Positions 21,670 through 29,299 of a DNA stretch of 32,014 nucleotides are shown one piece after another (position 1 is the first letter of the stretch; every line of letters starts with the position of its first letter). Origin of the DNA: a virus; IMG/VR virus record IMGVR_UViG_3300037247_000327, positions 1 to 32,014 of that record. One strand, written 5' to 3'. The translations under genes and the position numbers were made by a program. The notes below the pieces were generated by a model. The model saw only the letters and a program-made list of their open reading frames with translations. It did not search any database and was not told where the DNA came from.

Positions 21670-21920
21670 GTGACCAGTACCGAGAGTCCGAGCATTGCGA
21701 CAAGAACCCATATGACGGCAATCACGTCGCAACCTTTGATTCCGATTGCAAGAACTGCGGTATGGAGCAGATGTTCGTTGAACCTGATTCCCGTCTGCAG
21801 GCCATCGCAGACGCATGGGAGGCTTGCAACGAATATCAAAGAAGGGACATCTACGGCTATTGGCCTGAGTTCTCTGTCCTGTTGGATGCTCTCACCGAGG
21901 AGAATGATGATGAAACGTGA
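21666..21920 (+). CDS. LLDALTEEN-family small protein, 84 aa
   Basis: A chimera of the family. The start is MSDQYRESEHCDKNP (the GEQP/MSD cassette form) with a CKNCG metal-type pair. It then joins PDSRLQAIADAWEACNE (residues 42-58) and ends FSVLLDALTEENDDET like the MTVEP members. The core DNA around 21784-21815 nearly equals that at 13915-13946. Function unknown. It gives the ribosome binding site for the next gene. Confidence 0.72.
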   Translation: MSDQYRESEHCDKNPYDGNHVATFDSDCKNCGMEQMFVEPDSRLQAIADAWEACNEYQRRDIYGYWPEFSVLLDALTEENDDET

Positions 21921-22101
21921 CCTCAAAGAATGCATCTGCGGTGCCGACATCTATCAGGAGCAAGGTTCTGAGGATTGGTACAACGTGTCTGACACGATGG
22001 GAACTGCCTTGTACTGCTACCCCGACATGACAGGACCGGACGGAACGGCCATGCATGAGCCAGATTCTGAACCGCTGTTTGAGGAGAACAACGATGCGTG
22101 A
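21910..22101 (+). CDS. Unknown small protein, 63 aa
   Basis: Three in-frame ATGs (21904, 21907, 21910) follow GAGGAG; the third has the best spacing. The sequence has CICGADIYQEQ and several Tyr/Asp residues, and ends EPLFEENNDA, another junction cassette that covers the start of a 29-codon frame. No family is recognised. Confidence 0.6.
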   Translation: MKRDLKECICGADIYQEQGSEDWYNVSDTMGTALYCYPDMTGPDGTAMHEPDSEPLFEENNDA

Positions 22102-22183
22102 TCTGCGTGTCGTACCCGATCCGATTCCTAGAAGGCTCCGACTGTTGATATGGTGGCTGCGCCTAACAGCGTTCAGGGCGTGA
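22094..22183 (+). CDS. Possible tiny protein, 29 aa
   Basis: ATG 22094 follows GAGGAGAACAACG exactly as at the other cassette junctions. The frame (MRDLRVVPDPIPRRLRLLIW...) is Arg/Leu/Trp-rich and stops at 22183, inside the next gene. The conserved junction is the main support; it could be a relic of a lost gene. Confidence 0.4.
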   Translation: MRDLRVVPDPIPRRLRLLIWWLRLTAFRA

Positions 22184-22623
22184 CCTGCGGCACCATTTCG
22201 GGATACACCACCCACCATGTGAAAGGCGAACCGCGCTGCCAGGATTGCAAAGACGCGGTGGCAGCCTACGAACGTCGACGACGCCGGGACCGTGGCATCA
22301 ACCCGCCGGGTGTCGCCGAATGTGGAACCTACTCTGGGTTCACTTCGCACAACAAACGCAGAGAGGAACCGTGCAGGTCTTGCAAGGATGCGCACAACGA
22401 GTATCAGCGCCGTTACCGGGCGAAGGTAAGGTTGAGGGAGCGTCGTGGCACAATCATCGAAGTGATAGCTGACTATGCCGAAACGTACCGTCCTGTGTCT
22501 GTCAGCGAACTGGTGTTGCTGATCCGGTTGCGTCACGACCTGAAACCGTCAACGATTAAACGCACCGTATATAAGATGCTCCGCGACGGTCACTTATCGG
22601 ATACGGATGTGGTTAGACGATGA
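22150..22623 (+). CDS. Tandem zinc-finger protein with winged-HTH end, 157 aa
   Basis: Two similar units: CGTISGYTTHHVKGEPRCQDCKDAVAAYERRRRR (residues 13-45) and CGTYSGFTSHNKRREEPCRSCKDAHNEYQRRYR (58-90). Each has a Cys, a His and a CxxC followed by a basic helix, an evident zinc-finger duplication. The C-terminus (about 105-157) is winged-HTH-like (VSVSELVLLIRLRHDLKPST, IKRTVYKMLRDGHLSDT). It is probably a DNA-binding regulator and the last early gene, overlapping the converging holin gene by 11 bases. The start ATG 22150 has no clear ribosome binding site. Confidence 0.72.
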   Translation: MVAAPNSVQGVTCGTISGYTTHHVKGEPRCQDCKDAVAAYERRRRRDRGINPPGVAECGTYSGFTSHNKRREEPCRSCKDAHNEYQRRYRAKVRLRERRGTIIEVIADYAETYRPVSVSELVLLIRLRHDLKPSTIKRTVYKMLRDGHLSDTDVVRR

Positions 22624-22834
22624 GGGTCGGGTTGCCGCGGTCACCGAACGGTGCCGAAATCAGCGACGTGAGTACTGACAGGAACAGTCCGCCTAGTGCG
22701 AATCCTGCCGCAAGTTTCCAATCGACAGCGAAAGCGTTCAAGCCTTCACCCAACCCCAGGCCGAGTAGTACGGCTTGTGCCCCTGATTTGATTCCACGGT
22801 CAGCGGTCTCTTTCCAAAACACGATTGTGAACAT
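22613..22834 (-). CDS. r1t-type holin, 73 aa
   Basis: WKETADRGIKSGAQAVLLGL (residues 7-26) and FAVDWKLAAGFALGGLFLSVLTSLISAP (35-62) match the two-helix r1t holin plan, common in phages of Gram-positive hosts. It would perforate the inner membrane to release the endolysin. ATG 22834 follows GGGAGAAACTAAC, one base after the endolysin stop. The order endolysin then holin is reversed from many phages but occurs. Confidence 0.82.
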   Translation of the reverse strand: MFTIVFWKETADRGIKSGAQAVLLGLGLGEGLNAFAVDWKLAAGFALGGLFLSVLTSLISAPFGDRGNPTLIV

Positions 22835-22835
22835 G

Positions 22836-23717
22836 TTAGTTTCTCCCTGCCCAAATCTCTGAGCGTACAGTCACTGCGTCCCTCAAATCCTGCATCTCAG
22901 AACTGTTCGTTGCCACAGTAATCCAATATTTGTACTCGTTCTGTTTGAGGATTCCCACGTCAACCATTCGTTGAAAGTCGTCTGCACCTGTGTTGTCTCG
23001 GTTCGGATGTCGTAGGCGTGTGGCCCACCGTTCAAGGTTCATGTTTCCTCCGAGTTCTGTCTGTATGTCGTCTTGCAACTGTACCAGTCCACCGGGTGTG
23101 AACCACGGGTCAACCGGTTTACGCCTAGTCCAAGTGCGGTGTCCGAGGGTGCGTTCGGTCCATCCGAACATCTGATGCAGCACAACCCCCAATCCGACCA
23201 GATGGTCGAACACGTCGTCGTCGATTAGGGAACCGTCGTTGGGATGCGTGTTCTCCACATTGAACACATGCTTGTTTGCGTATCGCCACGGAAACGTTGA
23301 CCCTTCCGCGTCGAGTGGTGGCCGAATGTCGTTGCGCATCATGTCAAGGACCGGCTGATAGCCACGACCAGCGGAGTAGCGTGCAGGCCCTGCGGCGGTG
23401 AGGTAGATGGTGGGACGGTTGATTGACCCGACTATCGGATGGGTGGTGAGTGCGCCGTTGCCGTTGTCCAACCCGACCCACGCGTTCGCTTTCGACCACA
23501 CACCGAGCCGGGTGCGCACCACAGGGCGTGACACGGAACCAGCGGTGCCGTGGAATAGGACACCAGACGGAGGATTGTCATACGACTTTGATCCGTCGGG
23601 GAAAGTCCAACGGTAGAAGCCTTGCGCGGTGTCCCAACCGTCCATTGCGACAACGTTCAGACCGTAGGCGCGTAGCTCATCTGGCAGACCGAGAAGGGCC
23701 GTGTGTTGTATGGCCAT
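22836..23717 (-). CDS. Endolysin, N-acetylmuramoyl-L-alanine amidase, 293 aa
   Basis: Cleaves the amide bond between muramic acid and the peptide stem of peptidoglycan. Amidase_2/PGRP signatures: VLFHGTAG with zinc ligand His56, IYLTAAG and SAGRGY around 104-120, FNVENTHPNDGSLID (152-166), and LGHRTWTRRKPVDPWF with His193 and Asp203 near the expected zinc site. The C-terminal 75 residues have no recognised binding domain but contain an FQRMVDVGIL segment that could be a wall-targeting part. No signal peptide, consistent with holin-dependent export. Confidence 0.88.
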   Translation of the reverse strand: MAIQHTALLGLPDELRAYGLNVVAMDGWDTAQGFYRWTFPDGSKSYDNPPSGVLFHGTAGSVSRPVVRTRLGVWSKANAWVGLDNGNGALTTHPIVGSINRPTIYLTAAGPARYSAGRGYQPVLDMMRNDIRPPLDAEGSTFPWRYANKHVFNVENTHPNDGSLIDDDVFDHLVGLGVVLHQMFGWTERTLGHRTWTRRKPVDPWFTPGGLVQLQDDIQTELGGNMNLERWATRLRHPNRDNTGADDFQRMVDVGILKQNEYKYWITVATNSSEMQDLRDAVTVRSEIWAGRN

Positions 23718-23718
23718 G

Positions 23719-24027
23719 TCAGAGCTGCCCGACCCACATGGCTACGGTCCGCACCGTTGACCACGCCGACGACAGCAATCCGACTACGACGGGAGTACCG
23801 ATGCCGAATGCTGCAAGCTTCTGATTCCTGCTCCACGACGGTTTCGAGACAATCATGAGCGCCTCGATGCGTTTGAGGGCTTCAGCAGATTTGAGTCCCT
23901 GAGCCATCATGCCTCCTTGCCGTCCGGTGATGTCACCGTCGATGTTCACGATAGGTTCGCCTTCCAAGATGACGACGATACGTTCCACCTTCGTTTCCAC
24001 CTCAACGAGTCTCAGGTCATCGGTCAT
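23719..24027 (-). CDS. Small membrane-anchored lysis-region protein, 102 aa
   Basis: Begins MTDDLRLVEVETKVERIVVI, a charged helix with a heptad-like pattern, and ends in one hydrophobic helix (LAAFGIGTPVVVGLLSSAW, residues about 72-90). Location just upstream of the endolysin suggests a second holin, antiholin or anchor of tail/lysis proteins. Starts at ATG 24027 after AGGATTCTGAC and stops one base before the endolysin start. Confidence 0.6.
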   Translation of the reverse strand: MTDDLRLVEVETKVERIVVILEGEPIVNIDGDITGRQGGMMAQGLKSAEALKRIEALMIVSKPSWSRNQKLAAFGIGTPVVVGLLSSAWSTVRTVAMWVGQL

Positions 24028-24065
24028 GTCAGAATCCTACCCTGCTACCAGTCCGGTGTCGGTGT

Positions 24066-27000
24066 TTACCATGTTGCGAGGTCGCGCCAAGCCGCATCAG
24101 CGAAAACACGTATCTTGTTATCGAACGTGTTCACATATATCTGCCCCTCCACTGGTGAACCTGGATCGCCAGTATCCGTTTTGACGGGAACCACGCCCTC
24201 TATCGTTACTGTTCCGTCTAGGTCCGGCACAGTCCATGTCCTCGTCGTCCCTGTCAACACCCCGGACACGTCCAGGTCGACAGCCTTTGTAATGTCATCG
24301 ACGTTCACAACTTCCCACTGGTTATCCAGGAACGTGGTAGATACTGCTGCTGCTCCCCCTGCTGCAGACTGCGGCGTGGTACCACGAAGGTCAGTAGTCG
24401 ATTTGTATTCCCACGCAGCGGCCTTCTTCTGCACCGTCAACCGGCAGATCAGGAATCCTGTGGATGAGTCCTGCACGAACTGGCGCGGCATAGTGAAATC
24501 GTCGAACCCGGACAGGTCCGCCTCGGCAGCAGCCTGCGATGTGTACACATCGGAAGGCAGGTTGATAATCGTCGGTGAGTACCCACCCGTCTGGTTAGCA
24601 ACACCCCAAATAACGATGTTGAAGTACCGGTTATTCGGGATCGTCGTACCTGTGGAGTCGTCGACGATGTCGTACAGGTTCGTGATGTCGTGGTACGGAT
24701 CGCCGAACCAGTTCTTGACCAGCACCACATCCCCACCGGACGTGTCGAACGCTGGGACCGCATGTTTATGCAACTGATATACGACCCCTGCGGCGATCTT
24801 CAAATCGACAGTCGTGCCGGCAAGCGTCAGGTAGTCCGATGTCCCAGCACCTTCAAGCCCCTTATTCCACACAGCAGGTGAGGAGCGGATATGTTCAACG
24901 ATATGTGTCAGGTGGCCCTGGTCGTCTGTACCGGCCGCGTGGTCTGTCCAGTCCTGGTGTATCACGACACCGTTCGCTGCGACGAAGACAGCGGTCGGTA
25001 CGAAGAAGAACGCGACCTTGATGTGTTCCGCAGCGGGCCAGCCAGATGTGGATTTCGTGAGAATCTTGTCAGATTGCAAGATGTAGATGTAGTTCGTTGT
25101 TGGTGCTGCGTCGCTGCCAGTCGTTAATGCGATCGTCAACGCCGGGTCGGTGTCAAGGTTCGTTTGGCCGTCTGAGAATCGCATTGTCAGTTCACCGCCA
25201 CCGGATTTCTCCAATGACATGGTGACTGTCCCGCCAGCTTCCGAAATGGTGACCGATTGTGTCTCAAGGAATGTGCCGTTAAAGAACGGGTTCGCCAACC
25301 AGTCCGTAGTTTCAGTGTTCGTGCCACCGTCCACAATGTCGCTGCCGCCAGAACCCGTGATCAGATTGGAACCTAGCATCGTCTCGTTTGCCGAGGCTGT
25401 GATCTCTATACCGTCATCAGTGGCGTCCTGTATCCTGTTTCCCACAATGACACAGCGGTCGCCTTCGATGTTGATACCGTCCGGGTTTGAGTCCCTCGAT
25501 ACACAGCCAATCACAATGTTGTCGCTGCCGCCTATCAGGAACCCGTGACCTGACAACGTTTCCGACACACAACTGATGTAGATGTAGTTGAAGCCGAACG
25601 TTACGAACCCGTCACCGTCCACAGTGGATTTCGCTTTGCAGCCCTTGATCGTCACCGGCCCGCCCGACGATCCGTAGAACGCTTCGCCCTGCACCGCTCC
25701 GCCCACGATTGATGTTCCCGCCACTATACAGTCGTCCAAATCGAGATGCGCACCGGAGGTCTCGATACCGTATCCTTGGTTGCCGTTCGGTACACGCAGC
25801 CCTTTACAGGTGATGTCGGTGCCTGAGATGCTGAACGCTCCGAACCGTGTCGAATCTTCCATCTTCGCAGACACGTTGGTTAAATGTCCGCCGCCTGAGG
25901 CGTTGTGTCTCACCGCATAGTTCGCAGAACCGGCATCGACCACAATGACAGACAGCTCTTCGGCAGCGGCATATGTTGCCGAGTCGAGCCTCAAAGCTCC
26001 TGTACCTGACCCGCCTGGCATGGTGAACGTCAGGACAGTGACGTCGATGCCTTGTCCTCGTAGTACACAGCCACCGCTGATACCTACCAGCACAGGCGAT
26101 GTGCAAGCAAACGCCCCTTCAGTCAAAACTACACGACCGACACCTGCCGTTGCTGCTTCTGCTGCGTCTATCGCGGCCTGGATCTCCACATCGTCATCTG
26201 TGCCGGAACACACAAAATCTGCCAACGCTCTGATCTCAGCCCTCGCGTCTGACGCCGCAACCAGGTAGGTGACTTCTATCGGTCCCGTGAACACATCAGG
26301 GAAGGAATCCGCTACTGCTGCCGCTGCGATAGGTGCCTCAATACCGTCAAACTTGGAGAGGAGCCTCGTGACAGCTTCGTTCATCCCTGACGCCCCGACG
26401 AACACGTGCGCCCCGACATCGATGTCGAAGACGGAGTTGCCTTCCGCGATTACACCTGTGACGGCGACAACGCGATGATTCCCACGCGCCAAGTCTGGTG
26501 GCAGCTCGCCACGCACCCAATCACCCGGCTCGAAGTCGATGAACGGGGAGAACAGGTCGTCATCGACGATCGTCAAACTTGTCGCGGTGATTGCTGCGCC
26601 TCGTTCAGTGAGGGCGGTTGCTGCTACCTGAGCCAAACTGGACGAATCAAGTATCCCGGATTCCGCAAGGTACAGTTCACGGGCACCCCACGCTGTTACA
26701 CCGGCTGCGTCTTTCGCTACCGCGAACTGCAAGGCGTCACCCTCCGCGAGTGTTACGGTCCGAGATTTCGGTGTCTTCACCACAGGACCCTTCACAACCG
26801 AACCGCCGGAGAACCCGACCGAACCGACAAGATCGTTTGATGCGCCACCCACCCTCGTTGTCAGGTCGGCTGGGTTGAAGACTTGGAGAATGTGAGACTC
26901 ACTGTCGCCAGGGTATGACGGGTTCGGTTTCACCCGATATTCGTATCCGAGTTTCGCAAAGTCGTCACTCAGCACCTTGCCATACGTCTTGCCGCGCACG

Positions 27001-28514
27001 ATCGTCAACGACTCAGAAGCGCGCCACGCATTCCCTGCCGAATCCAACGATGCGGTGAAGTCTGCTTTCAACCACAGCAACGTGGCGCGTGCAAGGTCGC
27101 CTGCTTCCCCAACGTGGTCTGTCTGCGCATCTGCCAACAGTTGAAGCATGATGTCACCGATAGTTGCTGGTGCCTGCCCCGTGTAGAAATCTGCGGTATC
27201 GACATAGATGTTGCTCGCCGGTGCTCCCGTCTCGTCATAGCGGAGTTCAAGTTCAGTGGTTGTCGTCGTCGCTATCCCGGTCGCTGTTAGCAGGGTCCAT
27301 GTCGCTGTCGGCACCGACACTTGCACCGACGCGACGTTCTGCGTATTCGGGTTCACACCGGGGATGCGGAGCACGATACGGAAATCCTTGTTAGCGCCCT
27401 CGGTGTGATACACCTTTATTTCGCCGGTGACTTCCTGACCGGGAACAGTGGCTTGGGACAGGAACAGCGTGTCGTTGCCAGCGACACCAGAGTTCGGATG
27501 CCACGCCAAAGAGTGCGACCCTGAATCCACAGGCGGTGCAGGCACCGTAGTTGTCGGTACGACAGCGAACACGTCGACGTTGCCACGGATATCCCAGTCT
27601 TCGGTCCCGACACCGAACCCTTCGGCCCGAACCTTGTCCAACCGGAACGTGTTGCCATCTGTCTGTGACAGTACCGAGATGCCTCCCGGTCCGGCGTCGG
27701 CGATGAACGTGACTGTCACTGTCTGATATGCGTCGTTTCCTACAGCGTCAGCGTACGCGGCACCGTTGAACAGGCCCCCGACCGATACCGATTTGGCCGG
27801 TGTGACTTCCATGCGTGTCGTGTCGCCGGTAGCTACGAACAGGCGACACGACACGATATACGTCTCACCCTCAACTAGCGGCTTCGTCCAATCTTGGAAC
27901 ACGCCCTCACCGATGTCGGCGGTGATGTTGAAATACCAATCCCCGTCGTCGGCATCACCGGCGTCCTCGATCGCTTCGAACGTTTCGGGTGCGATAGCTT
28001 CCGAACGTGTCCCGGTGGTGGGCCACCCGTTCGTTGTACCGTCCTCAGCACCAGGGTTGATCAGCGAATACGGAATCTCTTCGAACCCTTGGTTCTGCGT
28101 GTTGAGCAACGATTCAAAACCCCACGTCCAATTCGGATCAACAGACGGGATCTCAGGCCAGTCGTGCGGATACACGACCGCCCACTCCAGGGCGTCCTCA
28201 ATTGACGGTGCAGTGAGTTGAACGATGTTGCCTGCGTCTCTGCGTGGCGTCGAGGTGCGACGTAACACATATTCGGCTTTGATCTGCGGGTCACCTGACC
28301 GGTCGGTTTGTATCACTCGCAGCAAAGAACCCACATCGTTGGCCGGATCCAAGATTTCGTCGAGCCGCCCCCAATCCTCCGGGATAGAAACGTTGATTCG
28401 TCCTACCCCTGACGCCGGTTGGGTAAACTCCACCTGCCCTGGGACGTCCATGACACGTCGTTGGAACGGTGACGCACCAGGAATCTCCCACGCCTCCACA
28501 GACCATTTACTCAT
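24066..28514 (-). CDS. Tail hub / tailspike fusion protein, 1482 aa
   Basis: Very large minor tail protein. Residues 1-150 resemble a tail hub N-terminus (MSKWSVEAWEIPGASPFQRR, LRVIQTDRSGD). Residues 153-300 (NPGAEDGTTNGW ... RLDKVRAEG) and about 336-440 are two jelly-roll, carbohydrate-binding-like inserts. Hub sequence resumes to about 740. Residues 755-1070 are a right-handed beta-helix (CSGTDDDVEIQAAIDAAEAA, then GCVLRGQG and short Cys/Gly turn repeats) of pectate-lyase type. The C-terminal 400 residues are fibre-like. It probably recognises or degrades a surface glycan. Starts by ATGA overlap with the Dit-like gene. Confidence 0.85.
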   Translation of the reverse strand: MSKWSVEAWEIPGASPFQRRVMDVPGQVEFTQPASGVGRINVSIPEDWGRLDEILDPANDVGSLLRVIQTDRSGDPQIKAEYVLRRTSTPRRDAGNIVQLTAPSIEDALEWAVVYPHDWPEIPSVDPNWTWGFESLLNTQNQGFEEIPYSLINPGAEDGTTNGWPTTGTRSEAIAPETFEAIEDAGDADDGDWYFNITADIGEGVFQDWTKPLVEGETYIVSCRLFVATGDTTRMEVTPAKSVSVGGLFNGAAYADAVGNDAYQTVTVTFIADAGPGGISVLSQTDGNTFRLDKVRAEGFGVGTEDWDIRGNVDVFAVVPTTTVPAPPVDSGSHSLAWHPNSGVAGNDTLFLSQATVPGQEVTGEIKVYHTEGANKDFRIVLRIPGVNPNTQNVASVQVSVPTATWTLLTATGIATTTTTELELRYDETGAPASNIYVDTADFYTGQAPATIGDIMLQLLADAQTDHVGEAGDLARATLLWLKADFTASLDSAGNAWRASESLTIVRGKTYGKVLSDDFAKLGYEYRVKPNPSYPGDSESHILQVFNPADLTTRVGGASNDLVGSVGFSGGSVVKGPVVKTPKSRTVTLAEGDALQFAVAKDAAGVTAWGARELYLAESGILDSSSLAQVAATALTERGAAITATSLTIVDDDLFSPFIDFEPGDWVRGELPPDLARGNHRVVAVTGVIAEGNSVFDIDVGAHVFVGASGMNEAVTRLLSKFDGIEAPIAAAAVADSFPDVFTGPIEVTYLVAASDARAEIRALADFVCSGTDDDVEIQAAIDAAEAATAGVGRVVLTEGAFACTSPVLVGISGGCVLRGQGIDVTVLTFTMPGGSGTGALRLDSATYAAAEELSVIVVDAGSANYAVRHNASGGGHLTNVSAKMEDSTRFGAFSISGTDITCKGLRVPNGNQGYGIETSGAHLDLDDCIVAGTSIVGGAVQGEAFYGSSGGPVTIKGCKAKSTVDGDGFVTFGFNYIYISCVSETLSGHGFLIGGSDNIVIGCVSRDSNPDGINIEGDRCVIVGNRIQDATDDGIEITASANETMLGSNLITGSGGSDIVDGGTNTETTDWLANPFFNGTFLETQSVTISEAGGTVTMSLEKSGGGELTMRFSDGQTNLDTDPALTIALTTGSDAAPTTNYIYILQSDKILTKSTSGWPAAEHIKVAFFFVPTAVFVAANGVVIHQDWTDHAAGTDDQGHLTHIVEHIRSSPAVWNKGLEGAGTSDYLTLAGTTVDLKIAAGVVYQLHKHAVPAFDTSGGDVVLVKNWFGDPYHDITNLYDIVDDSTGTTIPNNRYFNIVIWGVANQTGGYSPTIINLPSDVYTSQAAAEADLSGFDDFTMPRQFVQDSSTGFLICRLTVQKKAAAWEYKSTTDLRGTTPQSAAGGAAAVSTTFLDNQWEVVNVDDITKAVDLDVSGVLTGTTRTWTVPDLDGTVTIEGVVPVKTDTGDPGSPVEGQIYVNTFDNKIRVFADAAWRDLATW

Positions 28515-29299
28515 CGGTACTGCTCATACAGGTCGACAGTGACAGTGCCGCCACCCGCAACGGTGAACGTCACCGCACCGGGTTGCATCTCGATCCAATG
28601 CGGCACCGACTTTTCGACCTGGAATTCGGCTGAGGCGCCACCCGTCACGTTCGTAGACTGTCTCAACCCGCAGTCCACTAGGATGCCGCCCCCGGGTGTT
28701 GCACCTTCCACTTGGATGTAGTCACCGGTCTGGTCGTGGGTGACTTTCACATTCGTACCACCCACAATTTTGAACACTGCGTCGGCGACAGGTGCCGTAC
28801 CCGCCAACGTGAACGATGCTACTGCGATGGCGGTTCTCTGTGTTTCTTCGGACCAGAACGGCCACCTTGTCCGGAACATGGTGAACACCCTATGCCTCGG
28901 CACCGTCGTGACAGGTGCGAGCAGCACTTCTACAGGGATCTCCACAAGACCCGCGGACGGGTCGTCACGTCCCAGCCACAATTGGGATAGTCCGCCAACA
29001 ACCAACTGTTTCCAGAGGAGAAAGTTTTCATGAACATGCCCCGGCCTACCGTTCGGGTCTGTCACCGCCCCAGCCGAATCTGTGAACCTCAGGTCGCCTT
29101 CCGTTGGAATGTCAAACCCGGGTGACCACTTCTGTATGTCACCTATCTCGCCGTGCCTAAACGGGATCGTCGCGTTCCTACCACGCAATCCTGCAGCGGT
29201 TTCGGGTTGGTGACGGAACATGGTGAACAGGTCCAGCACCGCAGTACCAGACGATGCGCCACGCGAATCGTTCACCTTATAGTCGTAGTCCCAGCCCAT
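28511..29299 (-). CDS. Distal tail (Dit)-like protein, 262 aa
   Basis: Lies between tape measure and tail hub, the usual position of Dit, the hexameric ring at the tail tip. The N-terminal 60% (FRHQPETAAGLRGRNATIPFRHGEIG, FLLWKQLVVGGLSQLWLG, FRTRWPFWSEETQRTAIAV) fits a Dit belt domain. The C-terminal part (FKIVGGTNVKVTHDQTGDYI, ECD-like VDCGLRQST) fits the galectin-like domain. ATG 29299 follows GGAGAGTG and overlaps the tape measure by 28 bases. Confidence 0.8.
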   Translation of the reverse strand: MGWDYDYKVNDSRGASSGTAVLDLFTMFRHQPETAAGLRGRNATIPFRHGEIGDIQKWSPGFDIPTEGDLRFTDSAGAVTDPNGRPGHVHENFLLWKQLVVGGLSQLWLGRDDPSAGLVEIPVEVLLAPVTTVPRHRVFTMFRTRWPFWSEETQRTAIAVASFTLAGTAPVADAVFKIVGGTNVKVTHDQTGDYIQVEGATPGGGILVDCGLRQSTNVTGGASAEFQVEKSVPHWIEMQPGAVTFTVAGGGTVTVDLYEQYR

